Made by a program: the position numbers and the translations under genes. A DNA stretch of 19,857 nucleotides, from assembly GCF_024708915.1 (NCBI RefSeq), contig NZ_JANJXQ010000094.1, positions 1 through 19,857 on the forward strand, given 5' to 3'. The notes beneath the pieces were generated by a model. It did not search any database, had not been told where the DNA came from, and saw only the letters and a program-made list of their open reading frames with translations. This DNA comes from Thiobacillus sp. Its GTDB lineage: Bacteria > Pseudomonadota > Gammaproteobacteria > Burkholderiales > Thiobacillaceae. Each line of letters starts with the position of its first letter. Position 1 is the stretch's first letter. Positions 7,689 to 17,376 of this stretch are shown in pieces.

Positions 7689-7763
7689 ATGAACGATGCC
7701 GACCTTGCATCGACGCCCTGTTTACTGCCACGCCGTACTCGATCCCGATCGCGCCATGCCTGA
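7689..7763 (+). CDS. Possible 24-residue leader peptide overlapping the mutM start
   Basis: A short frame starts at ATG 7689 with GGAG 9 nt upstream and runs 24 codons ([13 protein letters not shown]..., Arg-rich at the end). Its TGA stop (7761-7763) lies just inside mutM, whose ATG is at 7756-7758. mutM itself has no visible Shine-Dalgarno sequence. The layout would allow translational coupling by termination and reinitiation. No homologue is known to me and the frame may be fortuitous. Confidence 0.35.
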   Translation: MNDADLASTPCLLPRRTRSRSRHA

Positions 7764-8568
7764 ATTACCCGAAGTCGAAACCACCCGTCTGGGTCTGTTG
7801 CCGCGTCTACAGGGTCGTACGCTCGCGCGCATCGCGATACGCAACCCGCGTCTGCGCTGGCTGGTACCGGACGATCTGGAAACGCGGCTGGCAGGGCTGA
7901 TGCTCAGGGAAATCAATCGGCGCGGCAAATACCTGCTGTTCGACTTTGGCGCGGCGACCCAGATCGTGCATCTGGGCATGTCGGGCAGCCTGCGCTTTGC
8001 CGAGCCCGGCGAGCCCGCCGCCCTGCACGACCATATCGACTGGCTGTTCGACGACGGCACCACGCTGCGGCTGCGCGACCCACGCCGCTTCGGCGCGGTG
8101 CTGTGGACTCACGACGCGACACGGCATCCGCTGCTGGCCCATCTCGGGCCGGAACCGCTGACTCCGGCGTTCGACGCAGCCTACCTGCACGCGCAGTGTC
8201 AACGCCGCAATACCGCCATCAAGCAGGTCATCATGGATGCCGGGGTCGTGGTCGGCGTCGGCAACATCTACGCGTCCGAGTCGCTGTTTCACGCCGGAAT
8301 CCGTCCCGCCACCGCCGCGCGCCGCCTCAGCCGCCCTGCCTGCGCGCGGCTGGCAGCGGCGATCAAGCAGGTGCTGACAGCGGCCATCGCCGCAGGCGGC
8401 AGCTCGCTGCGCGATTACGTCCACAGCAGCGGCGAACTCGGCTATTTCCAGTTGCAGACACGGGTCTACGACCGCGCCGGCCAGCCATGCCGGGTCTGCG
8501 CCACCCCGATACGCCGCATCGTGCAGGGCCAGCGTGCGAGCTTCTACTGTCCCGGCTGCCAGCATTGA
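7756..8568 (+). CDS. mutM: Formamidopyrimidine-DNA glycosylase (Fpg/MutM)
   Basis: MutM excises 8-oxoguanine and other oxidised purines and nicks the abasic site. The 270-residue protein starts [11 protein letters not shown]; after Met removal Pro1 is the Schiff-base nucleophile and Glu2 the acid. Lys58 in RRGKYLLF corresponds to the family Lys57. The H2TH region includes VGNIYASE. The C-terminal zinc finger has Cys245, Cys248, Cys265 and Cys268, with Arg260 in its loop. An in-frame ATG at 7696 would bury the catalytic proline, so ATG 7756 must be the start. No ribosome-binding site precedes it, but a leader ORF overlaps. The dynamin-like gene follows about 70 nt downstream. Confidence 0.97.
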   Translation: MPELPEVETTRLGLLPRLQGRTLARIAIRNPRLRWLVPDDLETRLAGLMLREINRRGKYLLFDFGAATQIVHLGMSGSLRFAEPGEPAALHDHIDWLFDDGTTLRLRDPRRFGAVLWTHDATRHPLLAHLGPEPLTPAFDAAYLHAQCQRRNTAIKQVIMDAGVVVGVGNIYASESLFHAGIRPATAARRLSRPACARLAAAIKQVLTAAIAAGGSSLRDYVHSSGELGYFQLQTRVYDRAGQPCRVCATPIRRIVQGQRASFYCPGCQH

Positions 8569-8641
8569 GCCGCCGCCGCCTCGATCAAGTTTGTCATTAT
8601 CATGTCGCTAACTGACCGTGACTTACCCGGTGATCCCCCGC

Positions 8642-10606
8642 ATGAAACCGACCGCCCTGGTTGACGAATTCGAGCGTTACAGCGCCTGGCGCGATGCCGT
8701 GTACGTGCGCATCGAAGCGCTGCGCGACTGGCTCGACACGCAGCAACTGGGCGACGCCGAATCCGCGATGCGGCTTGGCCAGCTGCTGGGCCGCCTGCAG
8801 GAAGACACGCTGAACGTGGCCTTCGTCGCCGAGTTTTCGCGCGGCAAGTCCGAGCTGATCAACGCAATTTTCTTTTCGGATTACCGCCAGCGCGTGCTGC
8901 CGTCGTCCGCCGGGCGCACCACCATGTGTCCCACCGAACTGTATTACACCCCTACCCAGCGGCCGTCGCTGCGGCTGCTGCCGATCGACACCAGAACCCG
9001 CGCGGGCGGCATCGGCGACTTCAAGCGCGACGCTGCCGCCTGGACCGAATTTCCGCTCAACCTCGATTCCGCTGACGACATGAGCGCGACGCTGATGCGG
9101 CTGGCCGACACCGTCGACGTCGACGCGGCCACCGCCGAGGCCTACGGCCTGCTCAACCCGCTGGACGAGGAAGCCGCGCGCAACCTGGCGCGCGGCGGCA
9201 GCATTACGATCCCGCGCTGGCGCCACGCGCTGATCAATTTTCCGCATCCGCTGCTGAAGCAGGGTCTGGTCATTCTCGACACGCCGGGGCTCAACGCCAT
9301 CGGCACCGAGCCGGAACTGACGCTCAACCTGCTGCCCAACGCCCATGCGGTGCTGTTCCTGCTGGCCGCCGACACCGGGGTCACCAAATCGGACATCGAA
9401 ATCTGGCGCCAGCACATCGCGCCGATACACGCCGCCAGCCGTGCCCGGCTGGTGGTACTGAACAAGATCGACGGGCTGTGGGACGAACTCAGGACGCCGC
9501 CCGAAATCGACGCCGAAATCGCCAAACAGGTGGCCGGCAGCGCTGCGCTGCTCGACCTGCCGGCCACCCAGGTTTACCCGGTGTCGGCGCACAAGGCATT
9601 GGTCGCCAAGGTGCGTGGCGATGCAGCGCTGCTGGCGAAAAGCCGGCTGCCTGAGTTGGAGGCGGCCCTGACCCAGGAACTGCTCCCCTGCAAGCAGGCG
9701 CTGGTCAGCGACTCGGCCCAGGCGGTGGTGGAGGACGTTGTGATCAAGGCCACCGAGCTCTTGGAAACGCGGCTCGCCGGCATCCAGGATCAGGTCGAGG
9801 AATTGCAGGGGCTGCGCGGCAAGAACCGCGACGTCATCCAGCACATGATGGTCAAGGCCAACGAAGACAAGCAGCAGTTCGAGCATGGCCTGCAGCAGTT
9901 CAACGCGCTGCGCAATGTGTACGCCTCGCAGGTCGATGCGCTGCGCCAGCGGCTGGGCATGCGGACGCTGAGCGGCGAGGTGCGCCGCGTCCGGCAGGCG
10001 ATGGAGGAAAGCCGCTTCAGCACCGGCCTGCTCGATGCGATGGGGCGTTTCTTCCGCCAGCTGGACGGCAATCTGGATGCCTCTGCTGCGCTGATTCAGG
10101 AAATCCGCGCCATGATGACGGCGATGTACCAGAAATTCAGCGACGAACACGGGCTGGCGGCGGTCAGCCCGCCCGACCACAGCCTGCGCAAATACCACAA
10201 GGAAATGGCGCGGCTGGAACGCATCTTCGACGAACGCTTCAACACCGTGTTCAAGATGCTGACCGTGGGCCAGAGTCAGCTGACCGCGCGCTTTTTCGAA
10301 ACGCTCGCCAGCAAGGTGGTGCAGGTATTCGAGCTGGCCAACAGCGAGACCGAAGCCTGGCTGAAGGCGCTGATCGCACCGATGGAAACCCAGGTGCGGG
10401 AACACAAGAGCCAGCTGAAGCGCCGGCTGGATAGCGTCAGCCGCATTCATGCCGCGACCGAAACGCTGGACGAACGCATCGCCGAACTGGAAGCGTCAAG
10501 CGGAACCGTGAGCGATCAACTGGAGCATCTGGCACGCATCAACCTGCGCGTCGCCGATGTCCTGACCGGCGAACCGGGCGAGGCGCAGCTGGCCAGAATG
10601 GCCTGA
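8642..10606 (+). CDS. Bacterial dynamin-like GTPase
   Basis: This is a large dynamin-family GTPase of 654 residues. It has a P-loop AEFSRGKS (about 63-70), a G2 threonine within GRTTMCPTELYY (about 91-102), G3 DTPG (213-216) and G4 NKID (274-277). A long helical region with coiled-coil character runs from about 355 to 440, and another charged helical segment lies at the C-terminus. Bacterial dynamins remodel or protect membranes; what this one does is not known to me. I see no obvious transmembrane segment. The start is uncertain: a GTG at 8618 adds eight residues and neither start has a good ribosome-binding site. It follows mutM in the same direction and ends 4 bp from the convergent ferredoxin gene. 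Confidence 0.88.
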   Translation: MKPTALVDEFERYSAWRDAVYVRIEALRDWLDTQQLGDAESAMRLGQLLGRLQEDTLNVAFVAEFSRGKSELINAIFFSDYRQRVLPSSAGRTTMCPTELYYTPTQRPSLRLLPIDTRTRAGGIGDFKRDAAAWTEFPLNLDSADDMSATLMRLADTVDVDAATAEAYGLLNPLDEEAARNLARGGSITIPRWRHALINFPHPLLKQGLVILDTPGLNAIGTEPELTLNLLPNAHAVLFLLAADTGVTKSDIEIWRQHIAPIHAASRARLVVLNKIDGLWDELRTPPEIDAEIAKQVAGSAALLDLPATQVYPVSAHKALVAKVRGDAALLAKSRLPELEAALTQELLPCKQALVSDSAQAVVEDVVIKATELLETRLAGIQDQVEELQGLRGKNRDVIQHMMVKANEDKQQFEHGLQQFNALRNVYASQVDALRQRLGMRTLSGEVRRVRQAMEESRFSTGLLDAMGRFFRQLDGNLDASAALIQEIRAMMTAMYQKFSDEHGLAAVSPPDHSLRKYHKEMARLERIFDERFNTVFKMLTVGQSQLTARFFETLASKVVQVFELANSETEAWLKALIAPMETQVREHKSQLKRRLDSVSRIHAATETLDERIAELEASSGTVSDQLEHLARINLRVADVLTGEPGEAQLARMA

Positions 10607-10610
10607 GCGT

Positions 10611-11366
<756 letters not shown>

Positions 11367-11942
11367 TTATTCCTTGACGAGGAGCGCAAAATGCGAGCGC
11401 CCCGCGCGCCCGCTGCGGTGGACGATCAGCCCCGCTGGCGCGACCACCGGAGCAGCCTGCTCGATATACGCCTGGCCGCTGGATTTGAGATGAGGCGCCA
11501 GTTCGGCGAGCACCGTCCCGGCCAGTCCGCTGTCGAACGGCGGGTCGACGAAAATCAGGTCGAAGGTTTCGCGGCTGTTCGCCAGCCAGGCCAGCGCATC
11601 GGCCCGCAGGATGTCGACCTGACTGGCGCCGAGCGTGACGCGGTTTTTTTCCAGCGCGCCGACCGCCCTGGGATCGCGCTCGATCATGACGACGCGCCCC
11701 GCCCCGCGCGAAGCCGCCTCGAAACCCAGCGCGCCGCTGCCGGCAAACAGATCCAGGCAAGCCCAGCCGGGCAGATCCTGCCCCAGCCAGTTGAACAGCG
11801 TCTCGCGCACGCGGTCGGGGGTCGGACGCAAGCCGGCGCCGTCGGGAAATTCCAGCAGCCGCCGACGGTATTGCCCGCCGATGATGCGCACGTGGTTGGG
11901 CGCGCCGTGCGCCCGCTGCGGCGGCGCGCGCTTAGCGAGCAC
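11367..11942 (-). CDS. rsmD: 16S rRNA (guanine966-N2)-methyltransferase
   Basis: RsmD methylates G966 of 16S rRNA. The 191-residue protein contains RIIGGQYRRR (19-28), RPTPDRVRETLFNWL (39-53), the SAM-binding DLFAGSGALG (64-73) and the catalytic DPPF (133-136). The start is a GTG at 11942 behind a G-rich tract; it overlaps the end of the upstream M16 gene by 11 nt. A second GTG at 11891 would begin MRIIGG but has no ribosome-binding site. rsmD followed by coaD is a standard pair. Confidence 0.95.
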   Translation of the reverse strand: MLAKRAPPQRAHGAPNHVRIIGGQYRRRLLEFPDGAGLRPTPDRVRETLFNWLGQDLPGWACLDLFAGSGALGFEAASRGAGRVVMIERDPRAVGALEKNRVTLGASQVDILRADALAWLANSRETFDLIFVDPPFDSGLAGTVLAELAPHLKSSGQAYIEQAAPVVAPAGLIVHRSGRAGRSHFALLVKE

Positions 11943-13254
11943 TGCCCGCCCCCACCACCACAGTCACCAGCTTGTCGGGGTCGATGCGGCGGGCAAACGC
12001 CTGTTTCACCGCCGCCACGTCGACTGCCTCGACTTTGCCGACCCAGGTATCCAGATAATCCAGCGGCAGCCGGTAAAAGCCGATCACCGCCAGGTAATCG
12101 AGGATTTTCCTGTTGCTGTCGATGCGCAACGGGAATCCGCCGGTGAGATTGGATTTGGCCTGGTCGAGTTCAGCTTCGCTGGGGCCGTCGGCGATGAACT
12201 GCCGCAGCGTCGCCTGCGCCACCTCGAGCGCGTCGTCGGTCTGCTCCAGCTTGGTCTGCAGGCCGAGCTGGAACGGCCCGGCCTCGGCCATCGGCATGAA
12301 ATAGCTGTAGGCGCTGTAGGCGTAGCCGCGCTTGTCGCGCACCTCGCGCATCAGCCGCGAATCGAAGCCGCCGCCGCCCAGCACATAATTGCCGACGAAC
12401 AGCGGAAAGAAATCGGGATCGTTGCGCGCCATGCCCACCGCCCCGACCAGCACATGGCTTTGCGTGGAAGGATGGGCAATGCGCGCGTCGGATGCTGCTG
12501 CCGGCGCGGGGCCGGGCAGCGGCGCCACCGCCGCGGCCTTGGACAGGCCGGCCGCCAGGCGCGCGGCGATGGCCTCGGCCTCGGCGCGGGGAATGTCGCC
12601 GACCAGCGAAATCACGGCGTTGGGTGCGCTGTAATGCGCGCGATAAAACGCCTGCAGGTCGCTCCGCGTCAGCCGCGCAATGGCGGCAGGGTCGCCCGCC
12701 TCGTCGTGCGCATAAGGGTGCGTGCCGTAGAGCGCCCGATAAAACGCCTTGCCGGCGACCGTGCCGGGATCGGCTTCGGCTTCGCGGATGGCGGCAATCA
12801 GGCGCTGTTTCTCGCGCTTGATCACCGCCTGCGGAAAATCGGGCCGTTGCAGCACGTGCGCCAGTATCTCGAGCGCTGCCGCCTTTTCGCTGGCGGACGA
12901 CAGGGTGCGTAGCGCGACGCCGGCACGGTCGCGGTCGAAATTCCCCGACAGCACGGCCCCGACATCGGCCAGGCGATGCGCGATGGCGGTATCGGAAAGG
13001 CCGCCCGCGCCTTGATCGAGCAGTCCGTGCGTCAGATGGGCAAGCCCCGTCTTGCCGGCGGGATCGCGCGCGCTGCCGGCGGAGAAATCCACCGAGATAT
13101 CGAGCATCGGCAACTCGCGGCTTTCGACGAAGACCACCCGCGCGCCCTGCGGCGTTTGCCAGTGCTGGATGGCCAGCGCGGCCTGCGCCGACAGCGGCAG
13201 ACCGAGCAACAGGACAAAAAAGAAGCGTTGCATTGACATGGCTTTAATTGACAT
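11932..13254 (-). CDS. M16-family peptidase-like protein with degenerate zinc motif
   Basis: This 440-residue secreted M16B-type protein has a signal peptide MSIKAMSMQRFFFVLLLG... ending near AQA (residues 23-25). At the place of the HxxEH zinc motif the sequence reads AHLTHG, so the catalytic Glu and second His are absent (His73-L-T-His76-Gly77) and it should not bind zinc in the usual way. It keeps the substrate-binding Arg/Tyr region SRLMREVRDKRGYAYS. In known M16B heterodimers one subunit gives the zinc site and the other the Arg/Tyr pair, so this is probably the partner of the upstream peptidase. GGGAG precedes ATG 13254; further in-frame ATGs lie at 13239 and 13233 in a duplicated ATGTCAAT. 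It overlaps the upstream gene by 11 nt. Confidence 0.92.
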   Translation of the reverse strand: MSIKAMSMQRFFFVLLLGLPLSAQAALAIQHWQTPQGARVVFVESRELPMLDISVDFSAGSARDPAGKTGLAHLTHGLLDQGAGGLSDTAIAHRLADVGAVLSGNFDRDRAGVALRTLSSASEKAAALEILAHVLQRPDFPQAVIKREKQRLIAAIREAEADPGTVAGKAFYRALYGTHPYAHDEAGDPAAIARLTRSDLQAFYRAHYSAPNAVISLVGDIPRAEAEAIAARLAAGLSKAAAVAPLPGPAPAAASDARIAHPSTQSHVLVGAVGMARNDPDFFPLFVGNYVLGGGGFDSRLMREVRDKRGYAYSAYSYFMPMAEAGPFQLGLQTKLEQTDDALEVAQATLRQFIADGPSEAELDQAKSNLTGGFPLRIDSNRKILDYLAVIGFYRLPLDYLDTWVGKVEAVDVAAVKQAFARRIDPDKLVTVVVGAGSAR

Positions 13255-14602
13255 GGCGCACTCCCGGCACGGCGGTGCGCTGCGCCTTGGCCTGGAGGGG
13301 CTGCGGGTCGAGCTCGGCCACGCTCAGCCGGTCGTCCTGCAGCCATTGCCGGGCGGCGGCCTGCACTTCCTGGGCGGTCACCGCACGCAACTTGTCGGCC
13401 CGGCGCGCCAGCGCCTCGGGCGGCAGGCCGGCGGTCACGTACTCGCCCAGCTGCATGGCCTGATAAAACAGCGAATCGCGCTGATAGACGTCGGCCGCGA
13501 TGACCTGCGCCTTGACCCGTGCGAGTTCCGCCTGGTCGATGCCGTCGCGCTGGATGCGCCGCACCTCCTCGCGGACGGCCTTTTCCAGCGCCGCCACCGA
13601 TGTGCCCGGCGCCGGTGTCGCGTCGACCATGAACATGCCCGGTCCGCGTGCAATGGCGTCGTAACCCGCGCTCGCGTTCACCGCGATCTGCCGGGTCTTG
13701 ACCAGCGATTTTTGCAGCCGCGCCGAATCGTTGCCGGAGAGCACGCCCGCGAGAACCTGCAGCGCGTACGGCGCAGTATCCTGCTCCCAATCCTTGAGCG
13801 TGGGCGCATGCCAGGCCATCAGCAGATAGGGCAGCTGCGCCGGCGCCTTGACCACGATGCGTTTCTCGCCGAGCTGCGCAGGCTCGTCCTGCGGCTTGCG
13901 CGGCGGCAGCGCACGCGCCGGCAGCGCACCGAAATGGCGTTTGGCCAGTTCGATCACCTCGCCGGCCTTGACGTCGCCCGCCACCACCAGCGTCGCGTTG
14001 TTGGGCGCATACCAGCGCGCATACCAGTCGCGCGCGTCCTGCCCGGTCATGTTCGAGAGATCGTCCATCCAGCCGATGATGGGGCGGCGGTAGGGATGCG
14101 CCTGGTAAGCCGCCGCCATCAGGCGCTCGTACACCACCGATTGCGGCTGGTCGTCGGTGCGCAGCCGGCGCTCTTCCATCACCACCTGGATTTCCTTGGC
14201 GAACAGCGCGTCGCTGATGACGAGATTGGCCATGCGGTCGGCCTCCAGCTGCATCGACAGCGCCAGCCGGTCTTTCTGCATCTGCTGGAAATACGCGGTG
14301 TGATCGCGGCTGGTAAAGGCGTTTTCGCGGCCGCCGGCGGCGGCGATGCGCTTGGAGAACTCGCCCGGCGGCACCGTCTGCGTGCCCTTGAACATCATGT
14401 GTTCGAGCACGTGCGCCACGCCGGTGGTGCCGTTGAATTCGTCCAGCGATCCCGCGCGGTACCACACCTGCGACACCATCACCGGCGCGCGGTGGTCTTC
14501 CTGCACGATCACCCGCAACCCATTGTCCAGTGTGACATCCGTCACCGCCGCCTGTGCGCTGCCCACCAGCAGCGCCAGCAACATTCCCCGCATGCCGACC
14601 AT
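13244..14602 (-). CDS. M16-family zinc metallopeptidase, catalytic subunit
   Basis: This 452-residue periplasmic or exported M16B peptidase has a short signal peptide (MVGMRGMLLALLVGSAQA). The inverzincin motif HVLEH is at residues 64-68 and the third ligand is probably Glu144 in EIQVVMEERR, with NAFTSRDHTAYFQ between them. The chosen ATG 14602 follows GGAGG with an 8-nt spacer; an upstream in-frame ATG at 14632 has no such site. It is first in the operon M16-M16-rsmD-coaD-ferredoxin, divergent from ftsY. The substrate is unknown; M16B enzymes degrade or process peptides. Confidence 0.94.
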   Translation of the reverse strand: MVGMRGMLLALLVGSAQAAVTDVTLDNGLRVIVQEDHRAPVMVSQVWYRAGSLDEFNGTTGVAHVLEHMMFKGTQTVPPGEFSKRIAAAGGRENAFTSRDHTAYFQQMQKDRLALSMQLEADRMANLVISDALFAKEIQVVMEERRLRTDDQPQSVVYERLMAAAYQAHPYRRPIIGWMDDLSNMTGQDARDWYARWYAPNNATLVVAGDVKAGEVIELAKRHFGALPARALPPRKPQDEPAQLGEKRIVVKAPAQLPYLLMAWHAPTLKDWEQDTAPYALQVLAGVLSGNDSARLQKSLVKTRQIAVNASAGYDAIARGPGMFMVDATPAPGTSVAALEKAVREEVRRIQRDGIDQAELARVKAQVIAADVYQRDSLFYQAMQLGEYVTAGLPPEALARRADKLRAVTAQEVQAAARQWLQDDRLSVAELDPQPLQAKAQRTAVPGVRHVN

Positions 14603-14623
14603 GTCGTTCACCTCCGATTGAAT

Positions 14624-14638
14624 GCATCCCAAGGATGC
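14624..14638 (-). promoter_or_regulatory. Small hairpin in the leader of the M16 operon
   Basis: GCATCC and GGATGC are perfect 6-bp arms around the 3-nt loop, just upstream of the GGAGG ribosome-binding site of the M16 peptidase. There is no T-run in the direction of transcription. Its role is unknown. Confidence 0.3.
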
Positions 14639-14682
14639 CGGTCCACTGTTGGCCGAAGCCCGTGTGGAGTCGACTGCCTGAA

Positions 14683-14691
14683 TGATAAGAT
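14683..14691 (+). promoter_or_regulatory. Candidate extended -10 promoter for ftsY
   Basis: TGA followed by TAAGAT fits an extended -10 element with little -35 support upstream (TGTGGA at 14663-14668). A start near 14698 would give a leader of about 33 nt before the ftsY GTG. Confidence 0.3.
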
Positions 14692-14730
14692 ACCGCGTCC
14701 GTCAAACAGCTGTGCTGACCGCCTTTATCC

Positions 14731-15753
14731 GTGTTTAGTTTCTTCAAGTCCAAACCGCCCGCCGCCGAACCGGCCGTCCCTGACGCGCCGACCGAAGCCG
14801 TCGCCCCGCAGCCGGTCGAGTCGCGCCCCGGCTGGGCGCAACGGCTGAAGCAGGGGCTCGCCAAAACCCGCGGCCGGCTGGGCGGCCAGCTTTCCAGCCT
14901 GTTCGGTGTCGGGCGCAAGATCGACGCCGAGCTGTTCGAGGAACTCGAAACCATCCTCATCACCGCCGATGTCGGCGTCGATGCCACCCACGCCCTGCTC
15001 GACACCCTGCAGAAGAAGGTGCGGCGCGAGGGGCTGACCGAGGCGTCCGATCTGCAGACCGCGTTGAAGCAGGCGCTGGTCGACCTGCTGACCCCGCTGC
15101 AGGCGCCGCTCGACGTCACCGCGCACAAGCCCTTCATCCTCATGCTGGCCGGCGTCAATGGCGCCGGCAAGACCACCACCATCGGCAAACTCGCCAAGCT
15201 GTACCAGGCACAGGGCCTGTCGGTGCTGCTGGCGGCGGGCGATACCTTCCGCGCCGCCGCGCGCGAGCAGCTGCAGGTCTGGGGCGAGCGCAACAACGTC
15301 ACCGTGGTGAGCCAGGAAAAAGGCGATTCCGCCGCGGTGATTTTCGACGCCATCCAGGCCGCTCGGGCGCGCAGCATCGACGTGGTGCTGGCCGACACCG
15401 CCGGCCGCCTGCCGACCCAGCTGCACCTGATGGAAGAGATCAGGAAGGTCAAGCGGGTGATCGAAAAAGCCGCGCCCGGCGCGCCGCACGAAGTGCTGCT
15501 GGTGCTCGATGCCAACACCGGACAGAACGCGGTGGCGCAGGTCAAGGCATTCGACGATGCGCTCGGCGTCACCGGCCTCGTGCTCACCAAGCTCGACGGC
15601 ACCGCCAAGGGCGGCGCCATCGCCGCCATCGCCCAGGCTCGGTCAGGCCCGGCACAGCCGATCCCGGTGCGCTATATCGGCGTAGGCGAAGGCGTCGACG
15701 ACCTGCGGCCGTTCGACGCGCGCGAGTTCGTCGAGGCGGTGTTCGCCGCATGA
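14731..15753 (+). CDS. ftsY: Signal recognition particle receptor FtsY
   Basis: FtsY is the SRP receptor GTPase that docks ribosome-nascent chains at the membrane. The 340-residue protein has a short Pro/Ala/Glu-rich acidic N-terminus (residues 1-35), the N helical domain, then the G domain with GVNGAGKT (141-148), DTFRAAA (171-177), DTAGR (222-226) and TKLDGTAKGG (286-295), ending RYIGVGEGVDDLRPF. A small insertion (RSGPAQ) precedes IPVRYIG. The start is a GTG giving MFSFFKSK, with no clear ribosome-binding site, so the leader may be weakly translated. Its TGA overlaps the ftsE ATG (ATGA). Confidence 0.96.
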   Translation: MFSFFKSKPPAAEPAVPDAPTEAVAPQPVESRPGWAQRLKQGLAKTRGRLGGQLSSLFGVGRKIDAELFEELETILITADVGVDATHALLDTLQKKVRREGLTEASDLQTALKQALVDLLTPLQAPLDVTAHKPFILMLAGVNGAGKTTTIGKLAKLYQAQGLSVLLAAGDTFRAAAREQLQVWGERNNVTVVSQEKGDSAAVIFDAIQAARARSIDVVLADTAGRLPTQLHLMEEIRKVKRVIEKAAPGAPHEVLLVLDANTGQNAVAQVKAFDDALGVTGLVLTKLDGTAKGGAIAAIAQARSGPAQPIPVRYIGVGEGVDDLRPFDAREFVEAVFAA

Positions 15754-16412
15754 TCGGCTTCAGCCAGGTCACCAAGCGCTACCCCGGCGGGCACGAGGCC
15801 CTGTCCGGCGTCGATCTCGCCATCGAGCAGGGCGAACTGGTTTTCCTGACCGGGCATTCCGGCGCCGGCAAGAGCACCCTGCTGAAGCTCATCGCCGCCA
15901 TCGAGCGGCCCACCAGCGGGGTGGTGTCGGTCAGCGGTCAGAACATCAACCGTCTGTCGCGGCGCGCCGTGCCGTATCTGCGCCGCAACATCGGCCTGGT
16001 GTTCCAGGATCACAAACTGCTGTTCGACCGCAACGTGATCGACAACGTGGTGCTGCCGCTCGACATCGCCGGTTTCGACCGCCGCGAGTCGCTCAAGCGC
16101 GCACGCGCGGTGATCGACAAGGTCGGCCTGTTGAAGCGCGAGAAGGCCAACCCGGTCAGCCTTTCGGGCGGCGAACAGCAGCGCCTGTGCATCGCCCGCG
16201 CGCTGGTAAGCCGCCCCGCCCTGCTGCTGGCCGACGAGCCCACCGGCAATCTCGATGCCGGCTATGCCGCCGACATCATGGCGATGTTCCGCGACTTCCA
16301 TCAGGTCGGCACCACGCTGGTGATCGCCACCCACGACGAGCGCGCCATCTCGGCGCTGGGCGGCCGCACGCTGCATCTGGATCACGGCAAGGTCGCGGAG
16401 GCGACGCCATGA
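15750..16412 (+). CDS. ftsE: Cell-division ATP-binding protein FtsE
   Basis: FtsE is the ABC ATPase that with FtsX transmits divisome signals to periplasmic peptidoglycan hydrolase activators. The 220-residue protein has Walker [10 protein letters not shown] (35-43), Q-loop Gln86 in LVFQDHKLL, signature LSGGEQQR (138-145), Walker B LLLADEP (158-164) with GNLD, and the switch His195 in ATHDE. It overlaps both ftsY and ftsX by 4 nt (ATGA), so the three are translationally coupled. Confidence 0.97.
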   Translation: MIGFSQVTKRYPGGHEALSGVDLAIEQGELVFLTGHSGAGKSTLLKLIAAIERPTSGVVSVSGQNINRLSRRAVPYLRRNIGLVFQDHKLLFDRNVIDNVVLPLDIAGFDRRESLKRARAVIDKVGLLKREKANPVSLSGGEQQRLCIARALVSRPALLLADEPTGNLDAGYAADIMAMFRDFHQVGTTLVIATHDERAISALGGRTLHLDHGKVAEATP

Positions 16413-17317
16413 TCGGCTGGCTGCGCCACCAGAAACATGCGCTCGCTGCCGCGCTGGCCCGCCTGCTCGGGCAACCGGTCGGCACGTTCCTGACCGCGTT
16501 GGCGATGGGCGTGGCGATCAGCCTGCCCAGCGGGCTGTATCTGGCGCTCGGCAATCTTGGCCGGCTGGCGGGCGACCTGCCGGCGCAGCCGGAAATCAGC
16601 GTGTTCCTCGACGCCGATGCGTCGGCCGCGCACAAGCTGGCCATCGCCGGGCGGCTGCAGCAGCCGGATATCGCGCAGGCCCGTTATGTGCCGAAAGAGG
16701 ACGCGCTTGCCGCGCTCAGTGCGGCACAGGATCTGGCCGACATCACCGCCGGCCTGGCGCAGAACCCGCTGCCGGACGCCTGGGTGGTGCATGCCCGGGC
16801 AAGCTCACGCGAGGAACTGGCACGGGTGGCGGCCGATCTGGCCAGGCTGCCGGGCGTGGCTGAAACCCACCTCGACAGCCAGTGGGCCGAGCGCCTGCAG
16901 GCCGCACTCGTCATCGGACGCAGCGTCGTATGGCTGCTGGCCGGACTGTTCGCCATCGCGCTCATCGCCATCTCGGGCAACGCCATCCGCGCGCTGGTTC
17001 TGGCCCGCCGCGACGAAATCCAGGTCAGCCGCCTGATCGGCGCCACCGACCGCTACATTCGCCGCCCCTTCCTTTACCTCGGGGCGCTGCAAGGCCTGCT
17101 GGGGGGACTGGCAGCGGGCGGCGTGCTGGCGCTGGCAGCCTGGGTGCTGCGCGCGCCCGTCGAGCAGCTGGCAGGCTTGTACGGCTCCACTTTTCATCTG
17201 CTGCCGCCGACAGCGGCCGAAATGGCCGTTGTACTGGGACTGACCACCCTGTCTGGCTGGCTTGGCGCCTGGCTCACGGTGACGCGCACGCTCCGCCAGG
17301 TCATGGCGGCACGCTGA
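16409..17317 (+). CDS. ftsX: Cell-division protein FtsX
   Basis: FtsX is the membrane partner of FtsE. The 302-residue protein has the expected four membrane segments at about residues 26-48, 168-190, 222-247 and 270-291, with a periplasmic domain between the first two (PEISVFLDADAS... onward) that would contact hydrolase activators. The cytoplasmic loop LVLARRDEIQVSRLIGATDRYIRRPFL is highly characteristic. ATG 16409 overlaps the ftsE stop by 4 nt; an open frame upstream is only shadow inside ftsE. rpoH follows, but with its own promoter. Confidence 0.96.
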   Translation: MIGWLRHQKHALAAALARLLGQPVGTFLTALAMGVAISLPSGLYLALGNLGRLAGDLPAQPEISVFLDADASAAHKLAIAGRLQQPDIAQARYVPKEDALAALSAAQDLADITAGLAQNPLPDAWVVHARASSREELARVAADLARLPGVAETHLDSQWAERLQAALVIGRSVVWLLAGLFAIALIAISGNAIRALVLARRDEIQVSRLIGATDRYIRRPFLYLGALQGLLGGLAAGGVLALAAWVLRAPVEQLAGLYGSTFHLLPPTAAEMAVVLGLTTLSGWLGAWLTVTRTLRQVMAAR

Positions 17318-17349
17318 TTTCATTGCCACTTGCGGAACCCTCCGCCCCC

Positions 17350-17376
17350 TTAGCACTCTTATGCCGTGAGTGCTAA
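17350..17376 (+). promoter_or_regulatory. CIRCE element (HrcA operator) upstream of rpoH
   Basis: TTAGCACTC (17350-17358), a 9-nt spacer and GAGTGCTAA (17368-17376) match the CIRCE consensus with no mismatch. CIRCE is the binding site of the heat-shock repressor HrcA, classically in front of groESL. Here it covers the rpoH promoter from the -35 into the -10, so HrcA binding should block RNA polymerase. Confidence 0.96.

Noticed and set aside
8600..10450. 616-codon open frame antisense to the dynamin-like gene
   Set aside because: This is a GC-driven antisense frame; the plus-strand protein has all four GTPase motifs.
13032..15629. 865-codon minus-strand frame spanning the M16 gene, the intergenic region and ftsY
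   Set aside because: It crosses the divergent promoter region and is antisense to ftsY; no recognisable domain and Arg/Ser-rich composition.
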